Virus record (IMG/VR): IMGVR_UViG_3300044609_000595
Coordinates: 1 to 64,000 of that record
Reading direction: 5' to 3' (one strand)
Source: a virus
DNA: 64,000 bases
In this document: one piece after another, positions 41,371 through 49,069 of the stretch
Layout of the letters: each line of letters opens with the position of its first letter
How positions within the stretch are numbered: position 1 is the stretch's first letter
Notes under the pieces: model-generated
Seen by the model: the letters and a program-made list of their open reading frames with translations, nothing else
Database searches by the model: none
What the model was told of the DNA's origin: nothing
Translations under genes and position numbers: made by a program

Positions 41371-42115
41371 TTGGTTCTCCTGTTTGGTTTGCTATATCAA
41401 AAGTCCAAATGTCGTATCCTTCCTGTCTAATATAATCGAAAGGAATCCAACAGTATCCGTTGTTTCCCCAAGTAGTTCCAAAACTATTCTTTGCTAAGAA
41501 TAATCTTTTTTCTAAATCATAACCAACCATGCACATAGCATGACCACCAAGACTTTTTTCTTTCCTTCCTGGAAAGTTTACAGTAGAAATACGCTCATTC
41601 AGATCCATAAAACTATCATAAATTTCCATTCCGAATACAACTGGTTTGTTATTATTCAGCACTTGAGTAATATAATAAATGCTAATAAGTTTTTGATACT
41701 TGAGTATTTTTCTTTTTTTAGCATTCGCATAACATTCGTCAGTTGGACGATCATCAAATTTTTCTAAATCATATGGCCATAATGATTCCTCACACACCCC
41801 AAATTTTGCTAACGATTTCAGACCATCTCGTAAAAAGATACCGTTATCTATTTGAATATCTCCATATTCAGCACGGGTGTTGTAATAAATAAACAACCTA
41901 CTGAGGTGGGTGAAGTATTCTGGATACAAACGATTAACACATAATTCATATGCATTTGTAATAGCGTTAGCAGAACAACTGCCTAATGAATCTTGCGATT
42001 CAACATCAGAATCCCACTCACGGAGGTCTACAGATTCTCTGAGAACTTTAGTGCTATCGTTTCTATAAATGTAATCTCTATTATCTTGACGAGATGGTTT
42101 GATATTAAAGTTCAT
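41324..42115 (-). CDS. papain-like (C1 family) cysteine protease
   Basis: A 263-aa protein with catalytic Cys in SLGSCSANAITNAYE, His in SLGGHAMCMVGYD and Asn in AKNSFGTTWGNNGY, all in papain order. There is no signal peptide, and only a short N-terminal part (NIKPSRQDNRDYIYRND) that may act as a propeptide. In a late leftward operon with fibre-like genes, it may process virion or surface proteins. Similar proteases occur in large phages and viruses. Confidence 0.85.
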   Translation of the reverse strand: MNFNIKPSRQDNRDYIYRNDSTKVLRESVDLREWDSDVESQDSLGSCSANAITNAYELCVNRLYPEYFTHLSRLFIYYNTRAEYGDIQIDNGIFLRDGLKSLAKFGVCEESLWPYDLEKFDDRPTDECYANAKKRKILKYQKLISIYYITQVLNNNKPVVFGMEIYDSFMDLNERISTVNFPGRKEKSLGGHAMCMVGYDLEKRLFLAKNSFGTTWGNNGYCWIPFDYIRQEGYDIWTFDIANQTGEPNVLSTILPLLPQEIL

Positions 42116-42124
42116 GATTCTAAA

Positions 42125-42736
42125 TTAGATAATTCTCCATTGACCGCCACGAAATACGACGGATACTGATTGATTAGGTACAGAAATAATGTAAGTGTTT
42201 GCGTTGTCAATCTTTTCAGTTCCAGATGGTTTGATAGTAATCTTTCCAGATCCCTGACCATACTCATCTTTGATTGTATAGACACGACCAGTAACGCCAA
42301 TTGGTAGTGTGATCGTGACTGCTGCTCCACTATAGACACCGATGTATTCATCATCGGCAGTAGCTGTATAAGAACCAGTAACTCCAATGGTAGCAATTAA
42401 ATCTGCACCAGAAGATGATACAGTAATGTTACCAGTAGAACCAGAAAGACTAATACCACTGCCAGCAGTTAAAGAAAGAACACCAGTGTTGGAAATGGTG
42501 AATGATGTATCATTACCTGTAGTAACAACATCAGTCAACTGAATACCATCACCAGAAGAAGGTGTTACTGAGGTGACAGCAACTTCTCCGTTGACGGTAA
42601 CTTGACTGAAAGATACAGAAGCATCTGGAGATACATCTTGTCCTAATGAAATAAATCCATCAAAAACATTAATGAAATCTCCAATTCCAACCACTCCATA
42701 ATCTGTTTTTGATGTAGGTTGTGCTAAGTATGCCAT
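42125..42736 (-). CDS. fibre-like structural protein, 203 aa
   Basis: Ser/Thr/Gly-rich beta-structured protein. The N-terminus has LGQDVSPDASVSFSQVTVNG and the middle SGISLSGSTGNITVSSSG. The C-terminal 85 residues (SYTATADDEYIGVYSG ... QSVSVVFRGGQWRII) form a domain also found at the end of the collagen-like protein at 42748. Probably a trimeric fibre or appendage with a knob domain. Confidence 0.75.
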   Translation of the reverse strand: MAYLAQPTSKTDYGVVGIGDFINVFDGFISLGQDVSPDASVSFSQVTVNGEVAVTSVTPSSGDGIQLTDVVTTGNDTSFTISNTGVLSLTAGSGISLSGSTGNITVSSSGADLIATIGVTGSYTATADDEYIGVYSGAAVTITLPIGVTGRVYTIKDEYGQGSGKITIKPSGTEKIDNANTYIISVPNQSVSVVFRGGQWRII

Positions 42737-42747
42737 TGTTTACTCCG

Positions 42748-43353
42748 TTAGATGATGTACCAATCTCCACCACGACAAAATAAATTTACCGATTGATAAG
42801 GTACTGTCATTACGTATTTGTCTGTGCCATCGATATAACTACCATCAGAAGTAGTTACAGTTACTTTACGATTTCCTAGTGGCGGACCCATCTCTGCCTT
42901 TACAATGATCTCACAACAGTCGGTACATTCTGAAGGTAACGTAATAGTAACAGGTCCGTCGCTATTGACACCGATGTAGTAATCATCACAAGTAGCAGTA
43001 TAATCAGATGAAACCAAGATGCTTTTGCATTTGCATGAGCACTCTCCTGGTGGTCCCTGCGGTCCTGGTGGACCTTGCTCCCCTGGGGGTCCTGGTATCC
43101 CCTCTCCTGGTGGCCCTGGTGGTCCTGGTGGACCTTGCTCGCCTGGTGGCCCTGGGGGTCCTGGGGGGCATTCATCGGGACAATCATCACCATCAATATT
43201 GATGTTGATATTATCATTACCACCATTGTTAAGTAATTCTGTTATTTCAGAACGAATTGCCTGAATATTACTGAGGAGATTGTTATTACCGCCTCTTTCA
43301 TAATCAGACAACATATTATAAAGATCAATAAGTTTTCTTTCTGCTGAGTCCAT
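42748..43353 (-). CDS. collagen-like repeat protein, 201 aa
   Basis: Helical N-terminus (about 45 aa), then Cys-containing DDCPDECPP, a Gly-X-Y collagen-like stretch of about 40 residues ([16 protein letters not shown]), a second Cys cluster (GECSCKCKS) and a C-terminal knob. The knob ([16 protein letters not shown] ... [15 protein letters not shown]) is homologous to the end of the preceding fibre-like protein but has extra Cys. It should form a trimeric stalk with a cross-linked knob. AAAGGAGA precedes the ATG. Confidence 0.88.
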   Translation of the reverse strand: MDSAERKLIDLYNMLSDYERGGNNNLLSNIQAIRSEITELLNNGGNDNININIDGDDCPDECPPGPPGPPGEQGPPGPPGPPGEGIPGPPGEQGPPGPQGPPGECSCKCKSILVSSDYTATCDDYYIGVNSDGPVTITLPSECTDCCEIIVKAEMGPPLGNRKVTVTTSDGSYIDGTDKYVMTVPYQSVNLFCRGGDWYII

Positions 43354-43365
43354 AGTTATTCTCCT

Positions 43366-43395
43366 TTAAAAAAAGGGGGGAGATAACTCCCCCTT
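43366..43395 (-). terminator. Rho-independent terminator on the minus strand
   Basis: Read leftward: AAGGGGGAG, TTAT loop, CTCCCCC, then a run of seven Ts. It follows the gene 44141-43413 and precedes the collagen-like gene, whose expression would need read-through or another promoter. Confidence 0.75.
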
Positions 43396-43412
43396 ATAAC
43401 TACTGAACTAAA

Positions 43413-44141
43413 TCAGCGAACGTTGTTGCTGGTTGAAGATTGACCAACACCAGCCATGGTTCCAAAGTTAACCATTCCCTGACGGGTTTCTTGTAATTGG
43501 CTTTGGAAAGCATTCAATTGGGAAGCAACTGAAGCAAATTGTGCATTGTTAGCACTACCTACAGCATCCCAGTAACCGTGGCGAAAGTGATTAACATCGG
43601 TATTGCGCTCAATCAGAAGACGATTAAGCTCGTCATTCTTTAGTGATTGAATAAGAGCACGGGTGGCATCACCTTCGTTGGCGATTTCTCTTGCTAGGTC
43701 ATACTTGCTTTCAGCAACTTCCTTGCTGAGTTGTGATTGACCTAAAGCAATTGCGGTGCCAAGTCTTGCTGACTCAAGAGCAGTAGCAGTAGCAGCCTTC
43801 TCAGTAGAGAGAAGAATCTCTGTGCTGAGTTTTTGAGAAGCGAGGTCAGTCTGTGCTCTGAGAGCAGCAAGGTCACGGGAGTTATCAAAATCTCTTGCTT
43901 GCCCAGCAATAAAAAAGTCAGCAGCTCTTTGCTGAATCTTGTCAGCAGCTTCGTCTACCTTGGTTGATACATTAGCACCAGTAACCAAAACTTCACGATT
44001 AATTGCATCGTTGCCAACAGCAACAGCATACTTGGTCTCACCGAAACCGATTGCTTGTTCTCTACGAATATCGGAATGGTCTACAGTATATTCTCTACGT
44101 AAATCTGACCATGGATCAGAATACATTACTTGATCTGCCAT
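43413..44141 (-). CDS. helical/coiled-coil putative structural protein, 242 aa
   Basis: Starts at ATG 44141 after an AAGGAGAAAAC ribosome-binding site; a longer frame to 44291 has no such site. The N-terminal part (WSDLRREYTVDHSDIRREQAIGFGETK) leads into a long Ala/Leu-rich helix with repeats like LSTEILLSTEKAATATALE, and ends in a Ser/Asn tail. Looks like an elongated helical bundle; similar proteins occur in cyanophage virion gene sets. First gene of the leftward operon, behind a late promoter. Confidence 0.7.
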   Translation of the reverse strand: MADQVMYSDPWSDLRREYTVDHSDIRREQAIGFGETKYAVAVGNDAINREVLVTGANVSTKVDEAADKIQQRAADFFIAGQARDFDNSRDLAALRAQTDLASQKLSTEILLSTEKAATATALESARLGTAIALGQSQLSKEVAESKYDLAREIANEGDATRALIQSLKNDELNRLLIERNTDVNHFRHGYWDAVGSANNAQFASVASQLNAFQSQLQETRQGMVNFGTMAGVGQSSTSNNVR

Positions 44142-44425
44142 TTGTTTTCTCCTTAAGGAAAAGAATGTGTTTGAATAGAGGAGAAAACGATTCAATCCGT
44201 CCATGACATAATGCCAGACGAATCTATCCAACAGACGACTGTAGGTGAATCGTCTGGGATTACTTCTATTTAAAATTGAATCGTAATTCAATTAGAGGTG
44301 AAGGATTAATGAAAGAGCCATTGCTGGAATCTTTTAGTAATACATCTGGTCTCTAACCGAAGGATCTCTCCCCCACGTTTATTTATAAAAAATGTTTTGT
44401 CGCCAATCGAACAGTTGATGCCCCC
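44142..44425. other. intergenic control region between divergent operons
   Basis: No convincing gene. It contains an 8-bp inverted repeat CCAGACGA (44214-44221) / TCGTCTGG (44250-44257), a third CAGACGA copy between them, and an AATTGAAT-CGTA-ATTCAATT palindrome (44274-44293). A late promoter lies on the minus strand at 44387-44380. These repeats could be protein-binding sites or RNA structure. Confidence 0.45.
44380..44387 (-). promoter_or_regulatory. T4-type late promoter for the leftward operon
   Basis: TATTTATA on the + strand, i.e. TATAAATA on the - strand, an exact T4 late consensus. It is about 240 nt upstream of ATG 44141, giving a long leader that carries the repeats described at 44142-44425. 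Confidence 0.55.
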
Positions 44426-44454
44426 TTGACAAACCCGAGAAAGCGGCGTACAAT
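44426..44454 (+). promoter_or_regulatory. sigma70-type promoter for the 44.5-47.9 kb operon
   Basis: Perfect TTGACA (44426-44431), 17-nt spacer, TACAAT (44449-44454), 22 nt before the ATG at 44477. Confidence 0.65.
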
Positions 44455-44476
44455 GTCAGAGTAATTTTTGAAACCT

Positions 44477-45145
44477 ATGGCAACCTACAAAATCTGGGTC
44501 AGCTCTGGCGAAGATTCTTTTGCCAGAACATATTTTAATGAGCTTGGGGCAGTCCAATTAACTCAAGAACAAGTCGATAAGTATTTTACTTTTGACGAAG
44601 ATGGTGGAATTGAATTCGACCAAGACCTTCTCTCGGAAGCAACTGAAAAAGAGTACGATGATCCTGAACGTGATATGCCATCATGGGATACCATTACTGA
44701 TGGGTGTCTCTGTTGGGGTCCTGATGTAGATGACCAGAATATTGGTGTCTGTCTGGAAGAAGATGAGGACACTCAAATCTGGGTCAAACCACTTTCTGCT
44801 TTGACTTATTATACAGCAGAAGATATTGAAAATAATGTTCATGCCGAAGAAGATCCTGGCAATGCTATTGCTTGTATTCGATATGAATTAGAAGATTCGG
44901 ATGGCGTGTGGATTGTTTACAATTCATATGAGCGTGGTAGTTACATTGGTGATTTTGAATTGCCTGATGGGGAAGAATTTGATCCGTCCAAATTAGTTGT
45001 TAATCTCACAGAAGTTGCTGAGTCTTGGACTGTGGTGAGTGGCATTGAATACAACGGGGAAGATATCTATTGCGATGGCGATACCATGGGAAAGGGTATT
45101 GATTGGTATGTTTATTACAAAGGAAACCTTTATAACTTTAAATAA
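44477..45145 (+). CDS. acidic hypothetical protein, 222 aa
   Basis: Highly acidic protein (many Asp/Glu throughout) with Trp-rich segments (TYKIWVSSGEDSF, CLCWGPDVDDQ, GIDWYVYYKGNLYNF). ATG 44477 chosen over an upstream TTG. First gene after a strong promoter, so it is probably early. The negative charge could suggest DNA mimicry, but this is speculative; no family recognised. Confidence 0.68.
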   Translation: MATYKIWVSSGEDSFARTYFNELGAVQLTQEQVDKYFTFDEDGGIEFDQDLLSEATEKEYDDPERDMPSWDTITDGCLCWGPDVDDQNIGVCLEEDEDTQIWVKPLSALTYYTAEDIENNVHAEEDPGNAIACIRYELEDSDGVWIVYNSYERGSYIGDFELPDGEEFDPSKLVVNLTEVAESWTVVSGIEYNGEDIYCDGDTMGKGIDWYVYYKGNLYNFK

Positions 45146-45146
45146 T

Positions 45147-45398
45147 ATGAACATTCACATTTACAAAACAATTGGTTGTGGTTACTGCACCAAGGTTATT
45201 GAACTTATGGAACGAGCAGGTATTCCTTATGACTCGACTCTAGTTGGAACTGACATCACCAGAGAAGAATTCAAAGAACTTTATCCAAGAGCATCTGGAT
45301 TTCCTTATGTGATTGTCGATGATGAACCCATTGGTGGTCTTACTGAAACTGTAAAATTATTTGTTGAAAAAGGCTTAGTAAGTTCGAAAAAGAAATGA
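45147..45398 (+). CDS. glutaredoxin
   Basis: An 83-aa thioredoxin-fold protein with the CGYC active site in IYKTIGCGYCTKVIEL, cis-Pro in GFPYVIVDDEPIGGL and the GG after it that binds glutathione. It can serve as electron donor for the phage NrdA/NrdB, like T4 NrdC. ATG 45147 fits the fold; the longer upstream frame does not. Overlaps the next gene by 4 nt. Confidence 0.92.
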   Translation: MNIHIYKTIGCGYCTKVIELMERAGIPYDSTLVGTDITREEFKELYPRASGFPYVIVDDEPIGGLTETVKLFVEKGLVSSKKK

Positions 45399-45559
45399 GT
45401 AACGATAAAGAAATTGCGATAAATAAAGGTGTGGAGCTAATGCTCAGGAGGGTTAATACTGAACCAAAAACAAATGGTTTTAAGATTAACAAATCTTTTA
45501 CCCTCCACAAAAAACAATTCTTTTTTAATATTGAATTTAGTTGGGGGGACTTAACCTAA
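45395..45559 (+). CDS. small hypothetical protein, 54 aa
   Basis: ATGA overlap with the glutaredoxin stop, 54 codons to TAA at 45557. Basic, with a strand-rich C-terminal half (FKINKSFTLHKKQFFFNIEFSWGD). Coupling to glutaredoxin supports it. Function unknown. Confidence 0.6.
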   Translation: MSNDKEIAINKGVELMLRRVNTEPKTNGFKINKSFTLHKKQFFFNIEFSWGDLT

Positions 45560-45577
45560 GTCACTCGGAGAATTAAA

Positions 45578-45814
45578 ATGGGATCATCAACAATACTATT
45601 TTTTTCAGCTTGTTTTATGGTTCTATTCATGGTGGTAGGAATTATTGCTGGATGGTTTATTAACGACATTGTATATAATTTCTACAATAAGAATAATTCT
45701 CTTCAACTTCATCCTGAAATGTATGATGATGATGGAATTGTTATTAATGAAGAATTATTATCTGTAAGATTCATTGACGAAGAAGAGGAAGAAGAAGAGG
45801 ATGATTATTATTGA
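45578..45814 (+). CDS. small single-span membrane protein with acidic tail, 78 aa
   Basis: N-terminal transmembrane helix (ILFFSACFMVLFMVVGIIAGWF), then a polar region that ends in an Asp/Glu run (DEEEEEEEDDYY). The tail region overlaps the start of the RNase H gene by 14 nt. AGAATTAAAATG offers only a weak ribosome-binding site, with GGAG slightly further upstream. Found in similar positions in other cyanophages, as memory suggests. Function unknown. Confidence 0.7.
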   Translation: MGSSTILFFSACFMVLFMVVGIIAGWFINDIVYNFYNKNNSLQLHPEMYDDDGIVINEELLSVRFIDEEEEEEEDDYY

Positions 45815-46664
45815 CATGAACCAAGTTATGATTAGTAACTTGATGGCTCAAATAAAAAAAGATGAACTGAATGAAAATCTAGTTCGTCATATGGTGTTAA
45901 CAAGTTTGATATCATATGAAAAACAATACAAAAAAGAATACGGGGAAGTAGTTTTAGCATACGACAGTAAACATTACTGGAGGAAAGACTTCTTTCCCTA
46001 TTACAAATACAATAGAAAAAAAGATCGAAAGAGTTCTGGATTAGATTGGCATTCTATCTTTGATGTCTTGAATAAAATTCGTGATGAAATTAAAGAATAC
46101 TTTCCATACAAAGTGTTGGAAGTATTGGGGGCAGAAGCAGATGATGTTATCTCCGTATTGTGCAGACACAAGAAAGCAAAGGAAAAAATATTAATCCTTT
46201 CTGGAGACAAAGATTTTATTCAATTGCATAAGTATCCTGGGATAGTTCAATACAATCCTATTATGAAAAGTTATATATCATCAGATAATCCCTATACTTT
46301 TATTAAAGAACATATTATTAAGGGGGATAAATCGGATGGTATTCCAAATTTTCTTTCGGATGATGATACTTTTGTAACTGAAAAAAGACAAAAACCAATC
46401 AGTCAAAAGAAACTTAATATTTGGGTTGACCAAGATCCGTCTATGTTCTGTAAAACTAAATCAGAAATAGATAACTATCATCGCAATAGAACATTAATTG
46501 ATTTAGATTATATTCCAGAAGAGTTAGAACAAAAAATTCTAGATGAATTTGATGGTCTAAATAGCAATGTTAAACAAGTACCATTAGATTATTTTCGTAA
46601 AAATCAATTGAATGATTTAATGGAAAATTTTTATTTTCGTAGTTCGTCACCATTTAAAAAATGA
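45801..46664 (+). CDS. rnh: RNase H / 5'-3' exonuclease (T4 Rnh-like)
   Basis: A 287-aa FEN-type nuclease: IIIDMNQVMISN (first Asp), VVLAYDSKHYWRKDFFPYYKYNRK, LEVLGAEADDVI and ILSGDKDFIQL for metal binding, and the H3TH segment KGDKSDGIPNFLSDDD. In T4 it removes RNA primers from Okazaki fragments. ATG 45801 follows AAGAGG and matches the family N-terminus. Confidence 0.92.
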   Translation: MIIIDMNQVMISNLMAQIKKDELNENLVRHMVLTSLISYEKQYKKEYGEVVLAYDSKHYWRKDFFPYYKYNRKKDRKSSGLDWHSIFDVLNKIRDEIKEYFPYKVLEVLGAEADDVISVLCRHKKAKEKILILSGDKDFIQLHKYPGIVQYNPIMKSYISSDNPYTFIKEHIIKGDKSDGIPNFLSDDDTFVTEKRQKPISQKKLNIWVDQDPSMFCKTKSEIDNYHRNRTLIDLDYIPEELEQKILDEFDGLNSNVKQVPLDYFRKNQLNDLMENFYFRSSSPFKK

Positions 46665-47092
46665 AACTGTTAATTTCAGAAGTGCTCCAAAAAGTGAGCA
46701 ACGCAAAAACTAAAGCTGAAAAAATTAAAATTCTTCAGCAACATAATACGAATGCTCTTCGTGCTATTCTAATTGCAAACTATGATGAAAGTGTAGTTTC
46801 TATGCTGCCTGAAGGTGAAGTTCCTTTTACTCCAAACGATGCTCCTAAAGGTACAGAGCATACTGTATTAGAACAAGAATACCGTAAGCTATATCTTTTC
46901 TTTAAGGGTGGTTCTAGTATTAATCAAACCACTCGTGAGAATCTATTCATTCAAATGCTTGAAGGTCTGCAGGAAGAAGAAGCAGAGCTACTTGTTCTTG
47001 TGAAAGATAAAGGTCTCCAGAAAAAATATAAACTCACTAAAGCTTGTGTAGAGGAAGCTTTCCCACAAATTCAGTGGGGAGGAAGGGCTTAA
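46661..47092 (+). CDS. conserved-type hypothetical protein, 143 aa
   Basis: Helical N-terminus (LLISEVLQKVSNAKTKAEKIKILQQ) and a second half with RKLYLFFKGGSSINQTTRENLFIQMLEGL and LVKDKGLQKKYKLT. This sequence type is common to many T4-like phages, where it is unnamed. It overlaps both neighbours (ATGA, TAATG), so it belongs to the rnh operon. Possibly linked to DNA replication. Confidence 0.75.
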   Translation: MKLLISEVLQKVSNAKTKAEKIKILQQHNTNALRAILIANYDESVVSMLPEGEVPFTPNDAPKGTEHTVLEQEYRKLYLFFKGGSSINQTTRENLFIQMLEGLQEEEAELLVLVKDKGLQKKYKLTKACVEEAFPQIQWGGRA

Positions 47093-47346
47093 TGCGGATT
47101 CTTCATCAAAATTGTGATCCTGAATTAGCAAAAGATAGAGGTTTACCTTACACTGCTTATCTTGTAGAGTATGAAATTGATGGAGCGATTGCATACGATA
47201 TAGTTATCCCAGAAAAACAATTAGAAATTTTTGATTTTTATTGGGATAGATATAGAGAAGGTCTTAAAGGTTGGAAACAATCCGAAGGCAGAGTCAATCC
47301 AAAACTTTGGGGAAATAAACCTAAGGAAGAAAAGAAGAGGCGCTAA
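47092..47346 (+). CDS. conserved-type hypothetical protein, 84 aa
   Basis: Starts MRILHQNCDPELAKDRGLPYTAYLVEYE and has GRVNPKLWGNKPKEEKKRR at the end. TAATG coupling upstream and TAATG downstream. Frequently found in this neighbourhood in cyanomyoviruses. Function unknown. Confidence 0.72.
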   Translation: MRILHQNCDPELAKDRGLPYTAYLVEYEIDGAIAYDIVIPEKQLEIFDFYWDRYREGLKGWKQSEGRVNPKLWGNKPKEEKKRR

Positions 47347-47594
47347 TGGAAAGTAGTACTAAGAATACATTTTGTATTCAATATTGGAAAGTATTGGAAC
47401 CAAAAGATGTAAGAGTCCTGAAAAGGATTACTAAAAATGGTAAACCAATATCCACAAAAAAATATTCTGAAGTATTCTTTTATAGTAATTTAAAAGATGC
47501 TATCCCAGATGCCAGACATTTAATGGAAAATGGGTATGATATTAAAATCAGAAAATGTTGCCTAGGCACTAACGATAATTTTTGGCTGATGTAA
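47346..47594 (+). CDS. hypothetical protein, 82 aa
   Basis: Basic small alpha/beta protein (FCIQYWKVLEPKDVRVLKRITKNG, then NGYDIKIRKCCLGTNDNFW). It directly abuts speD with no gap. Function unknown. Confidence 0.68.
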   Translation: MESSTKNTFCIQYWKVLEPKDVRVLKRITKNGKPISTKKYSEVFFYSNLKDAIPDARHLMENGYDIKIRKCCLGTNDNFWLM

Positions 47595-47921
47595 ATGGGA
47601 AAGCATTACTTATTAAACTTATACGGATGCTCGTTGTCTTTACTTGACAACGAGTTTTTTCTCTGTGATCTACTAGAGAACGCTGCTGAAGCATGTGGCG
47701 CTCATGTATTACAAACAATGTCACATCAATTTAAACCGCAGGGTGTAACAGCAATTTGTTTGTTATCTGAAAGTCATATTAGTATTCATACGTGGCCAGA
47801 GAAAGGGGAAGCAGCAGTCGATGTATTTACTTGCGGTGAATCAGAACCAAAGATTGCTTGTGACATTATCATTGAACAACTCAAAGCAATGGATTATACC
47901 TTAGAATATATTGATCGATAG
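47595..47921 (+). CDS. speD: S-adenosylmethionine decarboxylase proenzyme
   Basis: A 108-aa bacterial class 1B SpeD. The self-cleavage and pyruvoyl-forming Ser lies in LLSESHISIHTWPE near residue 61, with the catalytic His in the same motif and Cys in DVFTCG. It supplies decarboxylated SAM for spermidine synthesis. An intrinsic-terminator hairpin lies inside the first 22 codons, and a composite terminator-promoter follows the gene. Confidence 0.93.
   Translation: MGKHYLLNLYGCSLSLLDNEFFLCDLLENAAEACGAHVLQTMSHQFKPQGVTAICLLSESHISIHTWPEKGEAAVDVFTCGESEPKIACDIIIEQLKAMDYTLEYIDR
47629..47660 (+). terminator. terminator-like hairpin inside the speD coding sequence
   Basis: CTCGTTGTC (47630-47638) pairs perfectly with GACAACGAG (47646-47654), 7-nt loop, closed by one extra G-U pair, followed by six Ts (47655-47660). 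It lies at codons 12-22 of speD. Ribosomes covering it would prevent folding, so it could act as a translation-sensitive attenuator. Confidence 0.55.
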
Positions 47922-47928
47922 CTACATG

Positions 47929-47962
47929 GGGGTTGACACCCCCCTTTTTTTGTGTTATGATA
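47929..47962 (+). promoter_or_regulatory. composite terminator-promoter after speD
   Basis: GGGGGT (47929-47934), TGAC loop, ACCCCC (47939-47944) and seven Ts form a terminator. TTGACA (47934-47939) spans the loop and, with 17-nt spacing, is followed by TATGAT (47957-47962). Confidence 0.75.
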
Positions 47963-47984
47963 TGGACAAATCTGCTGAGATTCT

Positions 47985-48287
47985 ATGGCATCTTTAAAGC
48001 GGGCTACTAAAATGCTTACTAAAGCATTAGATAACCCAGTATACACACATGATCAACACGTTGAAATTCTCAAGCGTCGTCATGAAATTAAGAAACTACG
48101 TCAAAACCTACAAAACTATGAGCGAGCAACCCGTGGATTTGGATACAACATCGACCCAACTATCTTTGAACAATCAGTCAGTGAAGTTAGTGACAGTGAC
48201 TCCGAAAGCGGAGGAAGCGATGGCGTATATTGCGAGGGTGAGCAACCCGAACAACCAGGAGAACCCGAAGATTTCGGGGCTGCTTAA
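47985..48287 (+). CDS. hypothetical protein overlapping thyX, up to 100 aa
   Basis: Basic helical N-terminal part (SLKRATKMLTKALDNPVYT, VEILKRRHEIKKLRQNLQNYERATRGFGYN) right after a strong promoter, which argues for a true gene. The last 35 codons overlap the start of thyX in another frame and give a Ser/Asp/Glu/Gly-rich tail (SEVSDSDSESGG). Function unknown. Confidence 0.6.
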   Translation: MASLKRATKMLTKALDNPVYTHDQHVEILKRRHEIKKLRQNLQNYERATRGFGYNIDPTIFEQSVSEVSDSDSESGGSDGVYCEGEQPEQPGEPEDFGAA

Positions 48288-48810
48288 GTATTGTATTGAA
48301 CATGGTCACTGGAGTGTCTTTGAACAGGCACACATGACCCTAGAGATTAATACTACTCGTGGTCTGGCAGCTCAAATTTTGCGCCACCGTTCGTTCACAT
48401 ATCAGGAATTTTCACAACGATATGCTGACACTAATCTTCTGACTGAAGAGATTCCTTTGCCAGAACTTCGTCGTCAAGATACCAAGAATCGTCAGAACTC
48501 TATTGATGATCTTGATCCTGAACTTGTGATTGCTTTCCAGCGACGAATGAAAATGTTGTTTGCTGAAGCCCAAGAACTATATGATGATATGCTTGGTGCT
48601 GGTGTTGCTAAAGAGTGTGCTAGATTTGTACTGCCACTCGCTGTTCCCACAAGAATTTACATGACAGGATCTGTAAGGTCGTGGGTACACTACATAGAAT
48701 TACGCTCAGCAAATGGTACTCAAAAAGAGCACATGGAAATTGCTGAGATGTGTAAAGAAATTTTCTCTACACAATTCCCGACTGTCGCCCAAGCTTTGGA
48801 GTGGAACTGA
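48181..48810 (+). CDS. thyX: flavin-dependent thymidylate synthase ThyX
   Basis: A 209-aa ThyX if started at GTG 48181 (VKLVTVTPKAEEAMAYIARVSNP, the expected family N-terminus); ATG 48118 would add 21 atypical residues. The ThyX signature RHRSFTYQEFSQRY (RHR..S) is present, with SVRSWVHYIELR near the end. Makes dTMP from dUMP with FAD and methylene-folate. It overlaps the previous gene by 107 nt in a different frame. Confidence 0.92.
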   Translation: MKLVTVTPKAEEAMAYIARVSNPNNQENPKISGLLKYCIEHGHWSVFEQAHMTLEINTTRGLAAQILRHRSFTYQEFSQRYADTNLLTEEIPLPELRRQDTKNRQNSIDDLDPELVIAFQRRMKMLFAEAQELYDDMLGAGVAKECARFVLPLAVPTRIYMTGSVRSWVHYIELRSANGTQKEHMEIAEMCKEIFSTQFPTVAQALEWN

Positions 48811-49052
48811 TGCCTACTTACCCCGTAATTCATAAAGAAACTGGAGAAACCCAGGAACTCTACCTGTCAATGAAAGAGTATGACCAATGGAAAAAAGACA
48901 ATCCCGATTGGGATAAAGACTGGTCTAAAGGTTGTGCTGGAGTAGGTGAAGTTGGAGACTGGAAAGATAAGATGAATAAAACTCACCCTGGCTGGGCTGA
49001 TATTATGAAGAACAAGGTAGCGAAAGCTCCTGGTTCCCGTGTCAACTGGTAA
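48810..49052 (+). CDS. FmdB-like small conserved protein, 80 aa
   Basis: Starts MPTYPVIHKETGETQELYLSM and ends KMNKTHPGWADIMKNKVAKAPGSR. This resembles phage proteins of the FmdB/zinc-ribbon type, but the zinc-binding Cys pairs are missing (only one Cys). ATG 48810 overlaps the thyX stop by one base. Function unknown. Confidence 0.75.
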   Translation: MPTYPVIHKETGETQELYLSMKEYDQWKKDNPDWDKDWSKGCAGVGEVGDWKDKMNKTHPGWADIMKNKVAKAPGSRVNW

Positions 49053-49069
49053 TTTTACAATAAACAATT

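Noticed and set aside
43040-43170. Short tandem repeats that could suggest a CRISPR array
   Set aside because: Repeat units are 9-nt codon triplets (Gly-X-Y) without unique spacers; no CRISPR array or cas gene is present in the window.
42900-43264. Pro/Gly- and His/Gln-rich frames overlapping the collagen-like repeats on both strands
   Set aside because: These are frame shadows of the Gly-Pro-Pro repeat DNA.
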